The notes: generated by a model not told the origin, from the sequence alone. A stretch of 64,000 bases of DNA from Pelagadaptatus aseana (GCA_040365065.1 BAABNI010000001.1:1-64000), one strand, 5' to 3'; counted from the stretch's first letter, positions 42,630-51,754 are shown. Numbers and translations: made by a program.

Positions 42630-43208
42630 ATGAACAATATTATTCTCGCCAGCACCTCCATCTATCGCAAACAACAGCTGGAGAGATTGCACACGCCCTT
42701 TACCACAGCGGCGCCCGACATTGACGAAGAACCGTTAAAAGCTCAGGGTCTGGACCCGATAACACTATCCAAACAGCTGTCACTGTTAAAAGCCCGCGCC
42801 ATCAGCGCCCAACATCCCGACGCGATTGTGATCGGCGGTGATCAGGTGGCCAGTTTCAATCAGGGCATACTGAGCAAGCCCAAAACCAAAGACAAAGCCT
42901 GTGAGCAACTCAGCGCCCTGTCGGGCAATTCACACCAACTGATCACTTCTCTGGCTATTATCGCCAAGGGCGAGGAGTATGTGCACACCTGCATCGCCAA
43001 AATGAAAATGCGGGCACTATCCCCACAACAGATTAGCCGCTATATCGACATCGACGAGCCACTGCACAGCTGCGGCTCCTATCGCCTCGAAGCTCTCGGT
43101 ATCAGTCTGTTCGAAAACATCGAGTGCGAGGACTATACCTCCATCATCGGCATCCCTCTGATGTGGACCGCCCGGAAGCTGACCGATCTGGGCATTGCCA
43201 TTCCCTGA
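42630..43208 (+). CDS. Maf-family nucleotide pyrophosphatase (YceF-like)
   Basis: 192 residues, a usual Maf length. The N-terminal IILASTSIYRKQQLERL equals the S-x-S-x-R-R substrate loop, and here the second Arg position is Lys (YRKQ). VIGGDQVASFNQGILSKP supplies the catalytic Asp in the D-Q-V form seen in the YceF/Maf-2 group, which cleaves m7GTP. SCGSYRLEALG and DYTSIIGIPL are also conserved. Maf proteins hydrolyse modified nucleotides to prevent their incorporation. It is the last gene of the pyrC-folE2-thrS-SnoaL set and converges with an enoyl-CoA hydratase gene. Confidence 0.9.
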   Translation: MNNIILASTSIYRKQQLERLHTPFTTAAPDIDEEPLKAQGLDPITLSKQLSLLKARAISAQHPDAIVIGGDQVASFNQGILSKPKTKDKACEQLSALSGNSHQLITSLAIIAKGEEYVHTCIAKMKMRALSPQQISRYIDIDEPLHSCGSYRLEALGISLFENIECEDYTSIIGIPLMWTARKLTDLGIAIP

Positions 43209-43229
43209 TATCCGAAAAGTCGATACAGA

Positions 43230-44024
43230 CTAGCCTTTGCTTCTGGATAAAAACGCCATCACTGCTTCCTTGTGCTCCGGCAAAGAGAAGCAGGTGCGCA
43301 GGGCATCGGATTCATTTTGCCAGACTTGGGTGTCATCCTGCTCCAGCACATTCTGATCAAGCAACTGTTTTGTCAGCATGGTCATGGGACGAGGATTTTT
43401 GGCAATTTGACGGGCTTTGGCGATGGCTTCATCCAACAGTTTGTCGTGATCAATCAGAAAATCCACCAGGCCAATTCTATAGGCTTCGTCCGCTTCAACG
43501 GTGCGGGCACTCAGAAAAATTTCCGACGCACGGCCAAATCCGACACGGGCCGCCAGATATTTGCTGGAACACATTTCAGCCACAATACCCAGTTTGGTGA
43601 ACATAAACATAAAGCGTGCTTTAGTGGACGCCATCAGAACATCGGCGGCCAGAAAACAGGTCACACCACCGCCCACTGCCAGACCATTGAACGCCACCAC
43701 AACCGGTTTGGAATTGCGCAACATGGCCGTCCAGTCCAGCGGCAACCCCAGCCCACCCAAGTACGGATCATTCTCCTCGTAGGGGACTTCGCCGCGCAGC
43801 TTGGGCAAGAAGGTATCGTTCATATCACCACCGGCCGAGAACACCTCATCGTCGCCGGTAATCACTATCGCACCGACGTCATCGTCACTGTTGGCTTTTT
43901 CTATGCTCTCGGCCATACCCGCCAGCACCGCATTGCTCAAACTGTTCATGGATTCCAGATAGCTGATTTGAATCAGGGCCACACCGCCCTCCAGCTTTTT
44001 ATAAATAATCGGGTTATCACTCAT
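43230..44024 (-). CDS. Enoyl-CoA hydratase/isomerase (crotonase) family protein
   Basis: 264 residues from ATG 44024, which follows GAGAGAAG; a GTG at 44039 is in frame but less likely. The oxyanion-hole segments are VFSAGGDMNDTF and VVAFNGLAVGGGVTCFLAADV. The Glu in GIVAEMCSSKYLAARVG is near the catalytic region. ARIGFGRASEIFLSAR-type text (RVGFGRASEIFLSARTVEADEA) follows in family order. The exact reaction (hydratase, isomerase or lyase) cannot be told. It is divergent from the acyl-CoA dehydrogenase at 44272, and the gap holds TTGGTC repeats that may coordinate the two. Confidence 0.92.
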   Translation of the reverse strand: MSDNPIIYKKLEGGVALIQISYLESMNSLSNAVLAGMAESIEKANSDDDVGAIVITGDDEVFSAGGDMNDTFLPKLRGEVPYEENDPYLGGLGLPLDWTAMLRNSKPVVVAFNGLAVGGGVTCFLAADVLMASTKARFMFMFTKLGIVAEMCSSKYLAARVGFGRASEIFLSARTVEADEAYRIGLVDFLIDHDKLLDEAIAKARQIAKNPRPMTMLTKQLLDQNVLEQDDTQVWQNESDALRTCFSLPEHKEAVMAFLSRSKG

Positions 44025-44160
44025 GGGCTTCTCTCGCACTGGATTACATTGACGGTCAGGTTATGCCCCGAACCCATGGTGCAGCAATGACATAAACCAA
44101 CGTTGAATAAGCCCATAGGGCTCGCTCACCGACTGGATCAATCCCGTCACCTGAACTTAT

Positions 44161-44210
44161 GACCAAGACAACGAAGTTGGTCAAAAGACAATAGAATTCC
44201 CGCTTTGGTC
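44161..44210. promoter_or_regulatory. Inverted and direct TTGGTC sites in a divergent promoter region
   Basis: GACCAA (44161-44166) and TTGGTC (44177-44182) form an inverted repeat with a 10-bp gap. A third TTGGTCAA lies at 44205-44212. The sites lie between divergent acyl-CoA genes and are operator candidates. The nearby AraC-family gene at 45453 is a possible binder. Confidence 0.45.
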
Positions 44211-44271
44211 AATGCCCCCAAATTGCCGCATCGATAGTCTGAAAACTCAACACAACACGAGCAGTAGAACC

Positions 44272-45417
44272 ATGATTCCAAGAACAGTATTTGAACCCGA
44301 ACACGATCTATTTCGTGAATCCGTGCGCCGCTTTCTGGAAACCGAAGCCGTGCCCTACCACGATCAATGGGAAGAAGACGGTCAGGTGGATCGCGACCTC
44401 TGGCGCAAAGCTGGCGCTCAGGGATTCTTGTCGCCAACCGTGAGTGAAGAATATGGCGGCGTTGGGGCCGATTATCGCTACAACGCCATTGTCAATGAAG
44501 AGGTCTCACGTCTGGGCCTGAACGGCATCGGCTGGACCCTCCACTCTGATATCGCGGTGCCCTATATCGAACACTATGGCTCACCAGAGACCAAGCAGAA
44601 ATACTTGCCCGGCTGTGTTTCAGGCGATGTGGTCACCGCCATCGCCATGACCGAACCGGGTACCGGCTCGGATCTGCAGAGCATCAAAACCACGGCCGTA
44701 GCGGACGGCGACCATTACATCATCAATGGCTCCAAAACCTTTATCACCAATGGCCAGCACGCCGATCTGGTGGTGGTGGTCGCCAAGACCGACCCGGATG
44801 CCGGCGCCTTTGGTGTCAGTCTGATTCTGGTGGAAACCGACAGCCCGGGATTTGAAAAGGGCAAGAATCTGAAAAAACTGGGCATGAAGGCCCAGGACAC
44901 CTCCGAGCTGTTCTTCAACGATGTCCGGGTACCCAAACAAAATCTGCTGGGCAAGGAGGGCGAAGGCTTTATCTACCTGATGCAGGAATTGCCGCAGGAG
45001 CGCTTGAGCATTGGCGTGATTGCCACCGCCGCAGCCGAATCCATGATTGAACAGACCATCGATTACGTCAAAGACCGCAACGCCTTTGGCAAACCGGTGG
45101 CGGCCTTCCAGAACACCCAGTTCAAGCTGGCCGAGCTGTCCACTGAAACGGCCGCGGCCCGCTGCTTTCTCGATCGCTGTCTGGAATTGCATCTGGACAA
45201 AAAGCTCGATACCACCGGCGCCTCGCAGATCAAATTGCTGACCTCCGAGCTGCAAAACAAGGTCGCCGATGAGTGTCTGCAATTGCATGGCGGCTATGGT
45301 TACATGTGGGAGTACCCCATTGCCCGCGCCTTTGCCGACTCGCGGGTGCAGAGAATCTATGGTGGCACCAGTGAAATCATGAAATTAATTATCGCGAGAG
45401 ATCTTCTGGCGGATTAA
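44272..45417 (+). CDS. Acyl-CoA dehydrogenase
   Basis: 381 residues from ATG 44272; the longer frame from 44212 lacks support. It has the standard three-part fold, with ITAIAMTEPGTGSDLQSIKT-type FAD/substrate segment (VTAIAMTEPGTGSD), YIINGSKTFITNGQHADLVVV, ELFFNDVRVPKQNLLGKEGEGF and the C-terminal LHGGYGYMWEYPIARAFADSRVQRIYGGTSEIM. The helix-K site reads I-Y-G-G-T, not I-Y-E-G-T, so the base is likely the Glu of QERLSIG, as in isovaleryl- and long-chain-type enzymes. It precedes an AraC regulator by 35 bp on the same strand. Confidence 0.94.
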   Translation: MIPRTVFEPEHDLFRESVRRFLETEAVPYHDQWEEDGQVDRDLWRKAGAQGFLSPTVSEEYGGVGADYRYNAIVNEEVSRLGLNGIGWTLHSDIAVPYIEHYGSPETKQKYLPGCVSGDVVTAIAMTEPGTGSDLQSIKTTAVADGDHYIINGSKTFITNGQHADLVVVVAKTDPDAGAFGVSLILVETDSPGFEKGKNLKKLGMKAQDTSELFFNDVRVPKQNLLGKEGEGFIYLMQELPQERLSIGVIATAAAESMIEQTIDYVKDRNAFGKPVAAFQNTQFKLAELSTETAAARCFLDRCLELHLDKKLDTTGASQIKLLTSELQNKVADECLQLHGGYGYMWEYPIARAFADSRVQRIYGGTSEIMKLIIARDLLAD

Positions 45418-45452
45418 AATCAGAGGGGTATCCAACAAGGTGCCCCTCGTAC

Positions 45453-46454
45453 ATGGCCTCTATTGATTCATTGCACATTGATTCCGTCCTGTCGTTTTTA
45501 CAAGGTTGCGAACAACAGGGCGTCGCCGCCGAAACCATTCTGGCGAAAATCGGCGTTGATCCCTCGGTCATGACCCGACCCAATGCCCGCCTTCCCGCCG
45601 ACAGGGCCGGGCTGCTGATCGAGACCATCACCCGCACACTGCAAGACGAAACTCTGGGCTTTTTTGATAAACCCAGCCCTCTGGGCAGCATTGAAATGTC
45701 GCTCTACGCCAGCATTGGCTGCCACGATTTGAAACAGGCCATTTATCGTTTGGCCAAATACTGGCGCCTGTTCCATCAGGAAATCTCGTTTGAGATGGAA
45801 ACTTCCGGGGAAGAAGCCCTGCTGACCATGAGTTTTGATCGTAAGGACATGTACGGTCAGGTCAGCTTTTTAACCTGGATCGTGTTTTTCCTGACCCGCT
45901 GGTGCAACTGGATCATTGATCAGCCCTTTATTGTCGATCAACTCTATCTGCCGTTTCCGGCAACCCATGAGGCGGAAGATTTTCCCCACATGTTTCCCAG
46001 CCGGTTTTATTTTGATCAGAGTAAATTTCAGCTGGTATTCAATCGCCACTATCTGGACAAGCCACTGAAGCGTACCTTTCAGGATGTACCGGAATTTGCC
46101 GCACTGATTCCCAACCTGATGAGCTCCCATCGGGTGGATACCAGCCTCACCGGCCAGATTCGCAAGATGCTGCAAAACCTCGACAACATTGATGCCCTGC
46201 CACTCAAGGTGGTGGCGGACTCCATGGGCAAATCCCCCGAGACCATTCGCCGCAAACTCAAAGCGGAAGGCACCAGCTTTACCGAGATCAAAGAGAGCGT
46301 GCGCCACGATCTGGCCATCTACCAACTGAAGAACACCGACATTGCCATCAATCAGATTGCCTACAATGTCGGCTTTTCAGAACCCAGTGCATTTAACCGC
46401 GCGTTTAAAAAATGGACCGGGTTAACGCCGGGGGATTACCGCAATAACATCTGA
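45453..46454 (+). CDS. AraC-family regulator (OruR/ArgR-like, arabinose-binding-type N-domain)
   Basis: 333 residues. The N-terminal part (about 15-200) fits the PF12625-type effector domain (FLQGCEQQGVAAETILAKIGVDPSV, LGFFDKPSPLGSIEMSLYASIGCHDLKQAIYRLAKYW). The C-terminal 235-333 is the AraC double HTH (LKVVADSMGKSPETIRRKLKAEG, AYNVGFSEPSAFNRAFKKWTGLTPGDYR). Such regulators often control nearby fatty-acid or aldehyde genes. It is 35 bp downstream of the acyl-CoA dehydrogenase and probably co-transcribed. Its stop lies inside a hairpin shared with cusA. Confidence 0.93.
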   Translation: MASIDSLHIDSVLSFLQGCEQQGVAAETILAKIGVDPSVMTRPNARLPADRAGLLIETITRTLQDETLGFFDKPSPLGSIEMSLYASIGCHDLKQAIYRLAKYWRLFHQEISFEMETSGEEALLTMSFDRKDMYGQVSFLTWIVFFLTRWCNWIIDQPFIVDQLYLPFPATHEAEDFPHMFPSRFYFDQSKFQLVFNRHYLDKPLKRTFQDVPEFAALIPNLMSSHRVDTSLTGQIRKMLQNLDNIDALPLKVVADSMGKSPETIRRKLKAEGTSFTEIKESVRHDLAIYQLKNTDIAINQIAYNVGFSEPSAFNRAFKKWTGLTPGDYRNNI

Positions 46455-46469
46455 GCCATTATTGGCTCA
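46452..46469. terminator. Hairpin containing both stop codons of convergent genes
   Basis: TGAGCCA (46452-46458) pairs perfectly with TGGCTCA (46463-46469) around TTAT. The AraC stop TGA is 46452-46454 and the cusA stop (TTA on the plus strand) is 46459-46461, so one small hairpin ends both genes. No T-run follows on either side. Confidence 0.6.
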
Positions 46470-49400
46470 CCTCCCGCAGCTTCCACATCAGATACACACA
46501 GGGCACGACCAGCAACGTCAGGGCAATGGCTGTCACCATCCCCCCCACCAGAGGCGCGGCCAGACGGCTCATAATCTCGGCGCCGGTACCGGTACTGTAG
46601 AGAACCGGCAACAAGCCGGCGAGATCGGAAGCGGCTGTCATCAATACCGGGCGCACCCGCATCACCGCGCCATCGCGCACCGCTGCAATCACGGTGTTGC
46701 GGTTCAGCGACTCGTCACCGCTGGCCACCTTATCCAGCAACTCTCGCCAGGCCTGATTGAGATAGATCAGCATGATCACCGCGGTCTCCACCGCCAGTCC
46801 CGCCAGAGCAATAAAGCCCACGGCCACAGCAATGGAAAAGTTGAAGTCATACCAGTACAGCAACCAGACACCACCCACCAGCGCCAACGGCGTGGTTGCC
46901 ATAATCAATGCCACTTCCTGAAAGCGCCGGAAGCTCATAAACAGCAGCACCACAATAATGGCCAGCGTCAGGGGTACCACATAGGTCAGCTTGGCTTTGG
47001 CCCGCTCCATATACTCATACTGGCCAGCCCAGTTGATGGAATAACCGGGGGGCAAAACCAATTGCTCTGCAACCAGCTCTCTGGCGCGGTCCACGTAGCT
47101 GCCCACATCGGTGTCGTTGATGTCGATAAAGGTCCAGCCATTGATGCGGGCGTTTTCACTTTTGATCCCCGGTGGCCCGTCTTCAATGTACACCCGGGCC
47201 ACGTCCGCCAGCGCGATGCGCAACCCGGATGGCGTTACAATCGGCAACAGCGCCAACTGCTCTGGCGAATCGCGATAGCCCTGCGGGTAGCGGATATTGA
47301 CCGGATACCGTTCAAGGCCCTCCACCGTCTGGGTGACATTCATACCACCCACCGCGGTGGCGATGACCTGCTGGACATCAGCAATATTGAGATTAAACCG
47401 GGCGGCCTTTTCACGATCAATGTCGACCTTGATGTAGCGCCCACCAACCACCCGCTCGGAATAAACCGACGCCGTTCCCGGCAGACCCTTGAGCAGGCTT
47501 TCCAGCTGCTCACCGATGTTCTGGATTTGGGTTAAATCCGGCCCGGCCACTTTGATTCCCACCGGGGTTTTGATCCCTGTGGCCAACATATCAATGCGGG
47601 TTTTAATGGGCATTACCCAGGCATTGGTCACCCCCGGCAGTTGCACCAGCGCATCCAGTTCAGCCCGCAGTTTTTCCCGGGTCATACCCTCGCGCCATTC
47701 ACTTCTGGGGTTGAGCTGAATAAAGGTTTCGATCATCGTCAGCGGCGCGGGATCCGTGGCGGTTTCAGCGCGACCGATTTTGCCAAACACGGTTTTCACT
47801 TCCGGCACCGTGGCAATCAGCTTGTCGGTCTGTTGCAGCAACTCGCGTGCCTTGCCAATGGAAATACCGGGATAGGTGGTGGGCATATACATCAGATCAC
47901 CTTCATCCAGCGGCGGCATAAATTCGCTGCCAATTTTACTGGCCGGCCACAGACTGCTGAGCAACACCAGCAACGCCACCAACAGGGTTTTGCCCGGATG
48001 GTTTAACACCCGGTTCAGCACCGGTTTGTAGACTTTCAACAAGCCGCGACTGACCGGATTTTTGGTTTCCGGCCGAATCTTGCCTCGCACAAAATAGCCG
48101 ACCAAGACCGGCACCAGTGTTACCGCCAGAATCGCCGCGGCGGCCATGGCGTAGGTTTTGGTGTACGCCAGCGGAGAAAACATCCGCCCTTCCTGCGCCT
48201 CAAGCGTGAACACCGGGAGAAAGCTGACGGTAATGATCAGCAAACTGAAAAATAACGCGGGACCCACTTCAACCGCTGATTTGGCTACTATGTGCCAGCG
48301 GTTACTGTCGGTCACTTCGGTTTTTGCCATGTGCCGATGCATATTTTCGATCATCACAATGGCGCCATCGATCATGGTGCCAATCGCCACGGCAATACCA
48401 CCCAGAGACATGATATTGGCGTTGATGCCCTGCCAATACATCACGATAAACGCCACCAGAATACCAATGGGCAGACTGATGATCGCCACCAGCGAAGAAC
48501 GCACGTGCATTAAAAAAATCACGCAGACAAACGCCACCACCAGAAATTCCAGCAGCAGGGTTTGCCATAAGTTTTTCACGGCCCGCTCAATCAATCCGGA
48601 GCGATCGTAAACGGTGACCACCTCAACGCCATCGGGCAAACTTTGTTTTAACGATTCCAGCTTGTCCTTAACCGCGGCAATGGTGGTCTGGGCATTTTCG
48701 CCATAGCGCATCACAATCACGCCACCCACGGTTTCACCCTCGCCATTGAGCTCGGCGATGCCGCGACGCATCTGCGGGCCAATGCCAATCTCGGCAATGT
48801 CTTTCAACAGCAGCGGGGTGCCGTTTTTATTCACCCCCAATGGCACATTTTCCAGATCACTGACCGATTGCAGATAGCCCGAGGCGCGCACCATATACTC
48901 GGCTTCGGCCAGCTCAATCACCGAGGCTCCGATCTCCTGATTGGCCCGCTGAATGGCCGTCTGTATGTGGGACAGAGGGATACCAAACGCCCTGAGGCGC
49001 TCGGGATTCACCCGCACCTGGTACTGTTTCACCATACCGCCCACGGCTGCCACTTCGGACACCCCGGGCACGGCCTGCAATTCAAACTTCAGAAACCAGT
49101 CCTGAATCGAGCGTAACTGGCTGATGTCATGCTGGCCGGTGGTGTCCACCAGCGCATAGAGATACACCCAACCCACTCCGGTGGCATCCGGTCCCAGTTG
49201 CGGCCGGGCATTATCGGGCAGCAGTGGCGACACCTGACTGAGGTATTCCAGCACCCGGCTGCGGGCCCAGTAGAGATCGGTATCCTCATCAAAAATCACA
49301 TAGACGTAGGAGTCCCCGAAAAAGGAATAACCGCGTACCGTGACCGCACCGGGGACCGACAACATGGCTGTGGTCAATGGGTAGGTAACCTGATCTTCAA

Positions 49401-49581
49401 CCACCTGCGGCGCCTGACCGGGATAACTGGTTTTGATGATCACCTGCACATCCGACAAATCCGGGATGGCATCGATCGGTGTGTGCCGGACCGAATACAA
49501 ACCCACTGCGACCAGCATCGCAGCGCCCATCAACACAAAGAAGCGATTACTGACGGACCAGCGAATCAATGTTGCAATCAT
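46459..49581 (-). CDS. cusA: CusA/CzcA-type heavy-metal RND efflux pump
   Basis: 1040 residues, normal for the family. About twelve membrane helices and two periplasmic loops in the usual order: MIATLIRWSVSNRFFVLMGA start, LSDVQVIIKTSYPGQAPQVVEDQVTYPL, GTMIDGAIVMIENMHRH, and GFIALAGLAVETAVIMLIYL in the second half. In CusA three Met residues carry Cu(I)/Ag(I). Here two are kept (PLTMIETF and RIDMLATGIK) and the third place reads RELLQQTDK (Leu). This favours Cu/Ag over Zn/Co. The fusion protein gene lies 9 bp upstream. No outer-membrane factor or CusRS regulator is in the window. Confidence 0.95.
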   Translation of the reverse strand: MIATLIRWSVSNRFFVLMGAAMLVAVGLYSVRHTPIDAIPDLSDVQVIIKTSYPGQAPQVVEDQVTYPLTTAMLSVPGAVTVRGYSFFGDSYVYVIFDEDTDLYWARSRVLEYLSQVSPLLPDNARPQLGPDATGVGWVYLYALVDTTGQHDISQLRSIQDWFLKFELQAVPGVSEVAAVGGMVKQYQVRVNPERLRAFGIPLSHIQTAIQRANQEIGASVIELAEAEYMVRASGYLQSVSDLENVPLGVNKNGTPLLLKDIAEIGIGPQMRRGIAELNGEGETVGGVIVMRYGENAQTTIAAVKDKLESLKQSLPDGVEVVTVYDRSGLIERAVKNLWQTLLLEFLVVAFVCVIFLMHVRSSLVAIISLPIGILVAFIVMYWQGINANIMSLGGIAVAIGTMIDGAIVMIENMHRHMAKTEVTDSNRWHIVAKSAVEVGPALFFSLLIITVSFLPVFTLEAQEGRMFSPLAYTKTYAMAAAAILAVTLVPVLVGYFVRGKIRPETKNPVSRGLLKVYKPVLNRVLNHPGKTLLVALLVLLSSLWPASKIGSEFMPPLDEGDLMYMPTTYPGISIGKARELLQQTDKLIATVPEVKTVFGKIGRAETATDPAPLTMIETFIQLNPRSEWREGMTREKLRAELDALVQLPGVTNAWVMPIKTRIDMLATGIKTPVGIKVAGPDLTQIQNIGEQLESLLKGLPGTASVYSERVVGGRYIKVDIDREKAARFNLNIADVQQVIATAVGGMNVTQTVEGLERYPVNIRYPQGYRDSPEQLALLPIVTPSGLRIALADVARVYIEDGPPGIKSENARINGWTFIDINDTDVGSYVDRARELVAEQLVLPPGYSINWAGQYEYMERAKAKLTYVVPLTLAIIVVLLFMSFRRFQEVALIMATTPLALVGGVWLLYWYDFNFSIAVAVGFIALAGLAVETAVIMLIYLNQAWRELLDKVASGDESLNRNTVIAAVRDGAVMRVRPVLMTAASDLAGLLPVLYSTGTGAEIMSRLAAPLVGGMVTAIALTLLVVPCVYLMWKLREVSQ

Positions 49582-49590
49582 GTTCGCCTC

Positions 49591-50829
49591 CTAGTGATGG
49601 TGATGCATGGAGTGATCCATCGGTGGATCACTCGGCTCGGGATGATGCATGCGTTTAAAATCGGAATCCCGGCTGGATTCGGAATCGAGCAGAAACTGCG
49701 CCGACACCACCACCTTGTCGGTGGACGCCACTCCCTGATCGATGGCGACATGGTCGTCATCGGCATCACCGAGCACCACGGCGACGGATTTGAATCGGCC
49801 CTCCCCCAGAGCCAGCACCACCACATCCCGACTGCCCGTTCGGATCACCGCCTGCTTCGGTACCAGCAATTGCGGTGTATCGCTGTCGGTAAAAATCCTG
49901 ACCTCGGCAAACATATTGGGCTTGAGCAGGCGCTCGGGGTTATCAAAACGCAATCGAACCCTGAGTGTTCGGGTCTGCGGATCCAGTGTCGGGTAGACGT
50001 AATCCACCTCCCCCTGCCACGGTTCACCCTGCAGATAATTCAATGACATGGTGACTGGCAAACCGGCTCGGACCAGAGCCGCCTGTCGCTCAAACACTTC
50101 GGCCTCGACCCACACCTGATCCAGCCGGCCGATGGACATCATGGTGGTGCCCGGTTTGACGTAGTAGCCCTCGCGAATATTCAGATTGTCGACCACACCG
50201 TCCTGCGCCGAGATAAAAGTGATGGCCTGCCGAACCTGACGCTGGCGTTTGAGAGTGCGGATAAAATCGTCGGACATGTGCAGGGCCCGCAGGCGATTTT
50301 CGGTAGCGCGCACCAGAGTGTTATTGTTGCGCTCCAGCGCCAGCACATACTCTTCCTGAGCATTCACCAACTCGGGGGAATAGAGATCGTACAGCGGCTG
50401 ACCCTGCTTGACCGGATCGCCGGCGGCCTTGACGTAAAGGCGCTCAACCCAGCCTTCCACCCGCGGATGGATGTGCACCAACTGATCTTCATCGTATTTT
50501 ACGTAGCCCACGGTTTTGATTTGCGGTCGCAGCACATCCAATCTCACCGGCGCTACACGCACCCCGAGATTGTTGACCACATCCGGCGAAATTCGAATCA
50601 CCCCCGGAGCCGGCTCTATCGAAGCCGACTCGGCATAGACAGGGACCAGATCCATGCCCATCGGCGACTTTCCGGGGCCATCGCGACGATAGTCCGGATC
50701 CATCGGGGCAACCCAGTACAGAGGCTGGTTTTGTTGCTCCGCATCGGGGTTGCCATCACCGGGCAGCATCCTGCCAATTACAATACCGGCGGCAAGCGCC
50801 ACAACCGCAGCCATCAATACATATTTCAT
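49591..50829 (-). CDS. cusB: CusB-type periplasmic membrane-fusion protein with His/Met-rich tail
   Basis: 412 residues from ATG 50829; the frame extends to 50886 without support. An N-terminal signal anchor (VLMAAVVALAAGIVIG) is followed by a heavy-metal-binding stretch YWVAPMDPDYRRDGPGKSP with GMDLVPVY. Next come the lipoyl/coiled-coil hairpin and beta-barrel typical of RND adaptors (DEDQLVHIHPRVEGWVERL, PVKQGQPLYDLYSPEL, GLPVTMSLNYLQGE). The C-terminus ends DPPMDHSMHHHH, a run of Met and His well suited to holding Cu or Ag. It hands metal to CusA and links it to an outer-membrane channel encoded elsewhere. Confidence 0.95.
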   Translation of the reverse strand: MKYVLMAAVVALAAGIVIGRMLPGDGNPDAEQQNQPLYWVAPMDPDYRRDGPGKSPMGMDLVPVYAESASIEPAPGVIRISPDVVNNLGVRVAPVRLDVLRPQIKTVGYVKYDEDQLVHIHPRVEGWVERLYVKAAGDPVKQGQPLYDLYSPELVNAQEEYVLALERNNNTLVRATENRLRALHMSDDFIRTLKRQRQVRQAITFISAQDGVVDNLNIREGYYVKPGTTMMSIGRLDQVWVEAEVFERQAALVRAGLPVTMSLNYLQGEPWQGEVDYVYPTLDPQTRTLRVRLRFDNPERLLKPNMFAEVRIFTDSDTPQLLVPKQAVIRTGSRDVVVLALGEGRFKSVAVVLGDADDDHVAIDQGVASTDKVVVSAQFLLDSESSRDSDFKRMHHPEPSDPPMDHSMHHHH

Positions 50830-50917
50830 ACTCTTAACCCACAATATCAAGCGTCTGCGCGATGGGCACAGACAAGTATTTATCACATCAGAAAATTCGG
50901 GCGCACTGGCCCCGGGG

Positions 50918-51277
50918 TCAAAGCAGTATGGGGGGTTTAAACAGGTTGGCGCGGTGCGCCGGCAAGAGGTGGTTATTGACCTTTAAAGACAAGGTCAGGG
51001 AGGACAGAACCGCAAGGCTGAGACAATCGGCACCAACAGCACTGGAGGTTGAGACACAACTGGAGCAATCGCCTTCACAGCAACCGGACGCTGGCTGGCC
51101 AGCATCGCTACTGATCCCGGCCGGCGTATCTCCGTGGCAGGGGCGATCCTGAGCCATCTCAACGCTGGCTTGCATCGGTTCAGCCGCCATGGCAGCGGCC
51201 ATATGCGCAGCCAACAGGCCATTGGAAAAAACGGCCAATATCAAAAAAACGGCAAAGGATCTGCTGAAGGATTTCAT
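50918..51277 (-). CDS. Small exported Cys-rich protein upstream of cusBA
   Basis: 119 residues from ATG 51277; the frame runs to 51346. A signal peptide (about 1-27, ends LLAAHMAAAMAAEP) precedes a short domain with clustered cysteines and His/Met: M-A-Q-D-R-P-C-H-G-D, then CCEGDCSSC and a later DCLS. Pairs like CC and CxxC in an exported protein beside CusBA suggest metal capture, although disulfides are also possible. The hydrophobic stretch near the end could be a membrane segment. I do not recognise the family firmly; DUF2946-like proteins have similar features. It is 88 bp from cusB on the same strand. Confidence 0.7.
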   Translation of the reverse strand: MKSFSRSFAVFLILAVFSNGLLAAHMAAAMAAEPMQASVEMAQDRPCHGDTPAGISSDAGQPASGCCEGDCSSCVSTSSAVGADCLSLAVLSSLTLSLKVNNHLLPAHRANLFKPPILL

Positions 51278-51321
51278 GGATCTATTTTCGATCAAGCCGG
51301 GCCCCGTGACAAGTAAATGGG

Positions 51322-51678
51322 CTATTCTTCCCAGAACTTCCACCATTTTCTGGCATGCTCATCTCGAGAGGCCTGACCGCTTTCCGCCCCCTTTTCAACT
51401 TCCTTTCGAGGTTGCTCAGATTTCATGTCAACTTGTTTTTCCATGCCTTTGAGCTTTTCTTTGCTCTTTTTCATTTCCTTGTCTTTGGGCTTTTCCCGCT
51501 CTTCGTCATCGACTTCAAGAACATCGTCATCGTATTCATCCTTGGCATTCATAGCGGCCTTGTGAGCGGCCTTCTGCTCAGCAGTCGGCTTACCCTTACC
51601 AGCCCATTCCGGTTTATCGGCAGACACAGGCAGAGCCATCGCCACCAGGACAAAGATCGCTAATATTTTTCCGTACAT
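51322..51678 (-). CDS. Small exported, highly charged protein
   Basis: 118 residues from ATG 51678, preferred over 51684 because GGAG sits 8 bases upstream. A signal peptide ends at LPVSADKPEWAGKG. The mature part is made almost only of Lys, Glu and Asp with alternating acid and base blocks (DEYDDDVLEVDDEEREK, then KDKEMKKSKEKLKGMEK), ending KWWKFWEE. It is probably disordered or helical and could bind cations or nucleic acid/lipid surfaces. It is 44 bp upstream of the Cys-rich gene and may be part of the cus transcript. Function unknown. Confidence 0.7.
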   Translation of the reverse strand: MYGKILAIFVLVAMALPVSADKPEWAGKGKPTAEQKAAHKAAMNAKDEYDDDVLEVDDEEREKPKDKEMKKSKEKLKGMEKQVDMKSEQPRKEVEKGAESGQASRDEHARKWWKFWEE

Positions 51679-51754
51679 AGACATTGCTCCGATTAGTATG
51701 ATTTGTATTTAACGCCTTCACACCATCAGTGTAGTCCAGTCAAAAAAACAGAGG

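Noticed and set aside
46462..47535. A 357-codon plus-strand frame rich in His, Gln and Arg
   Set aside because: Antisense shadow of cusA in a high-G+C reading frame; composition is typical of a shadow frame.
49129..50046. A 305-codon plus-strand frame
   Set aside because: Antisense to the end of cusB and the start of cusA, with no domain features.
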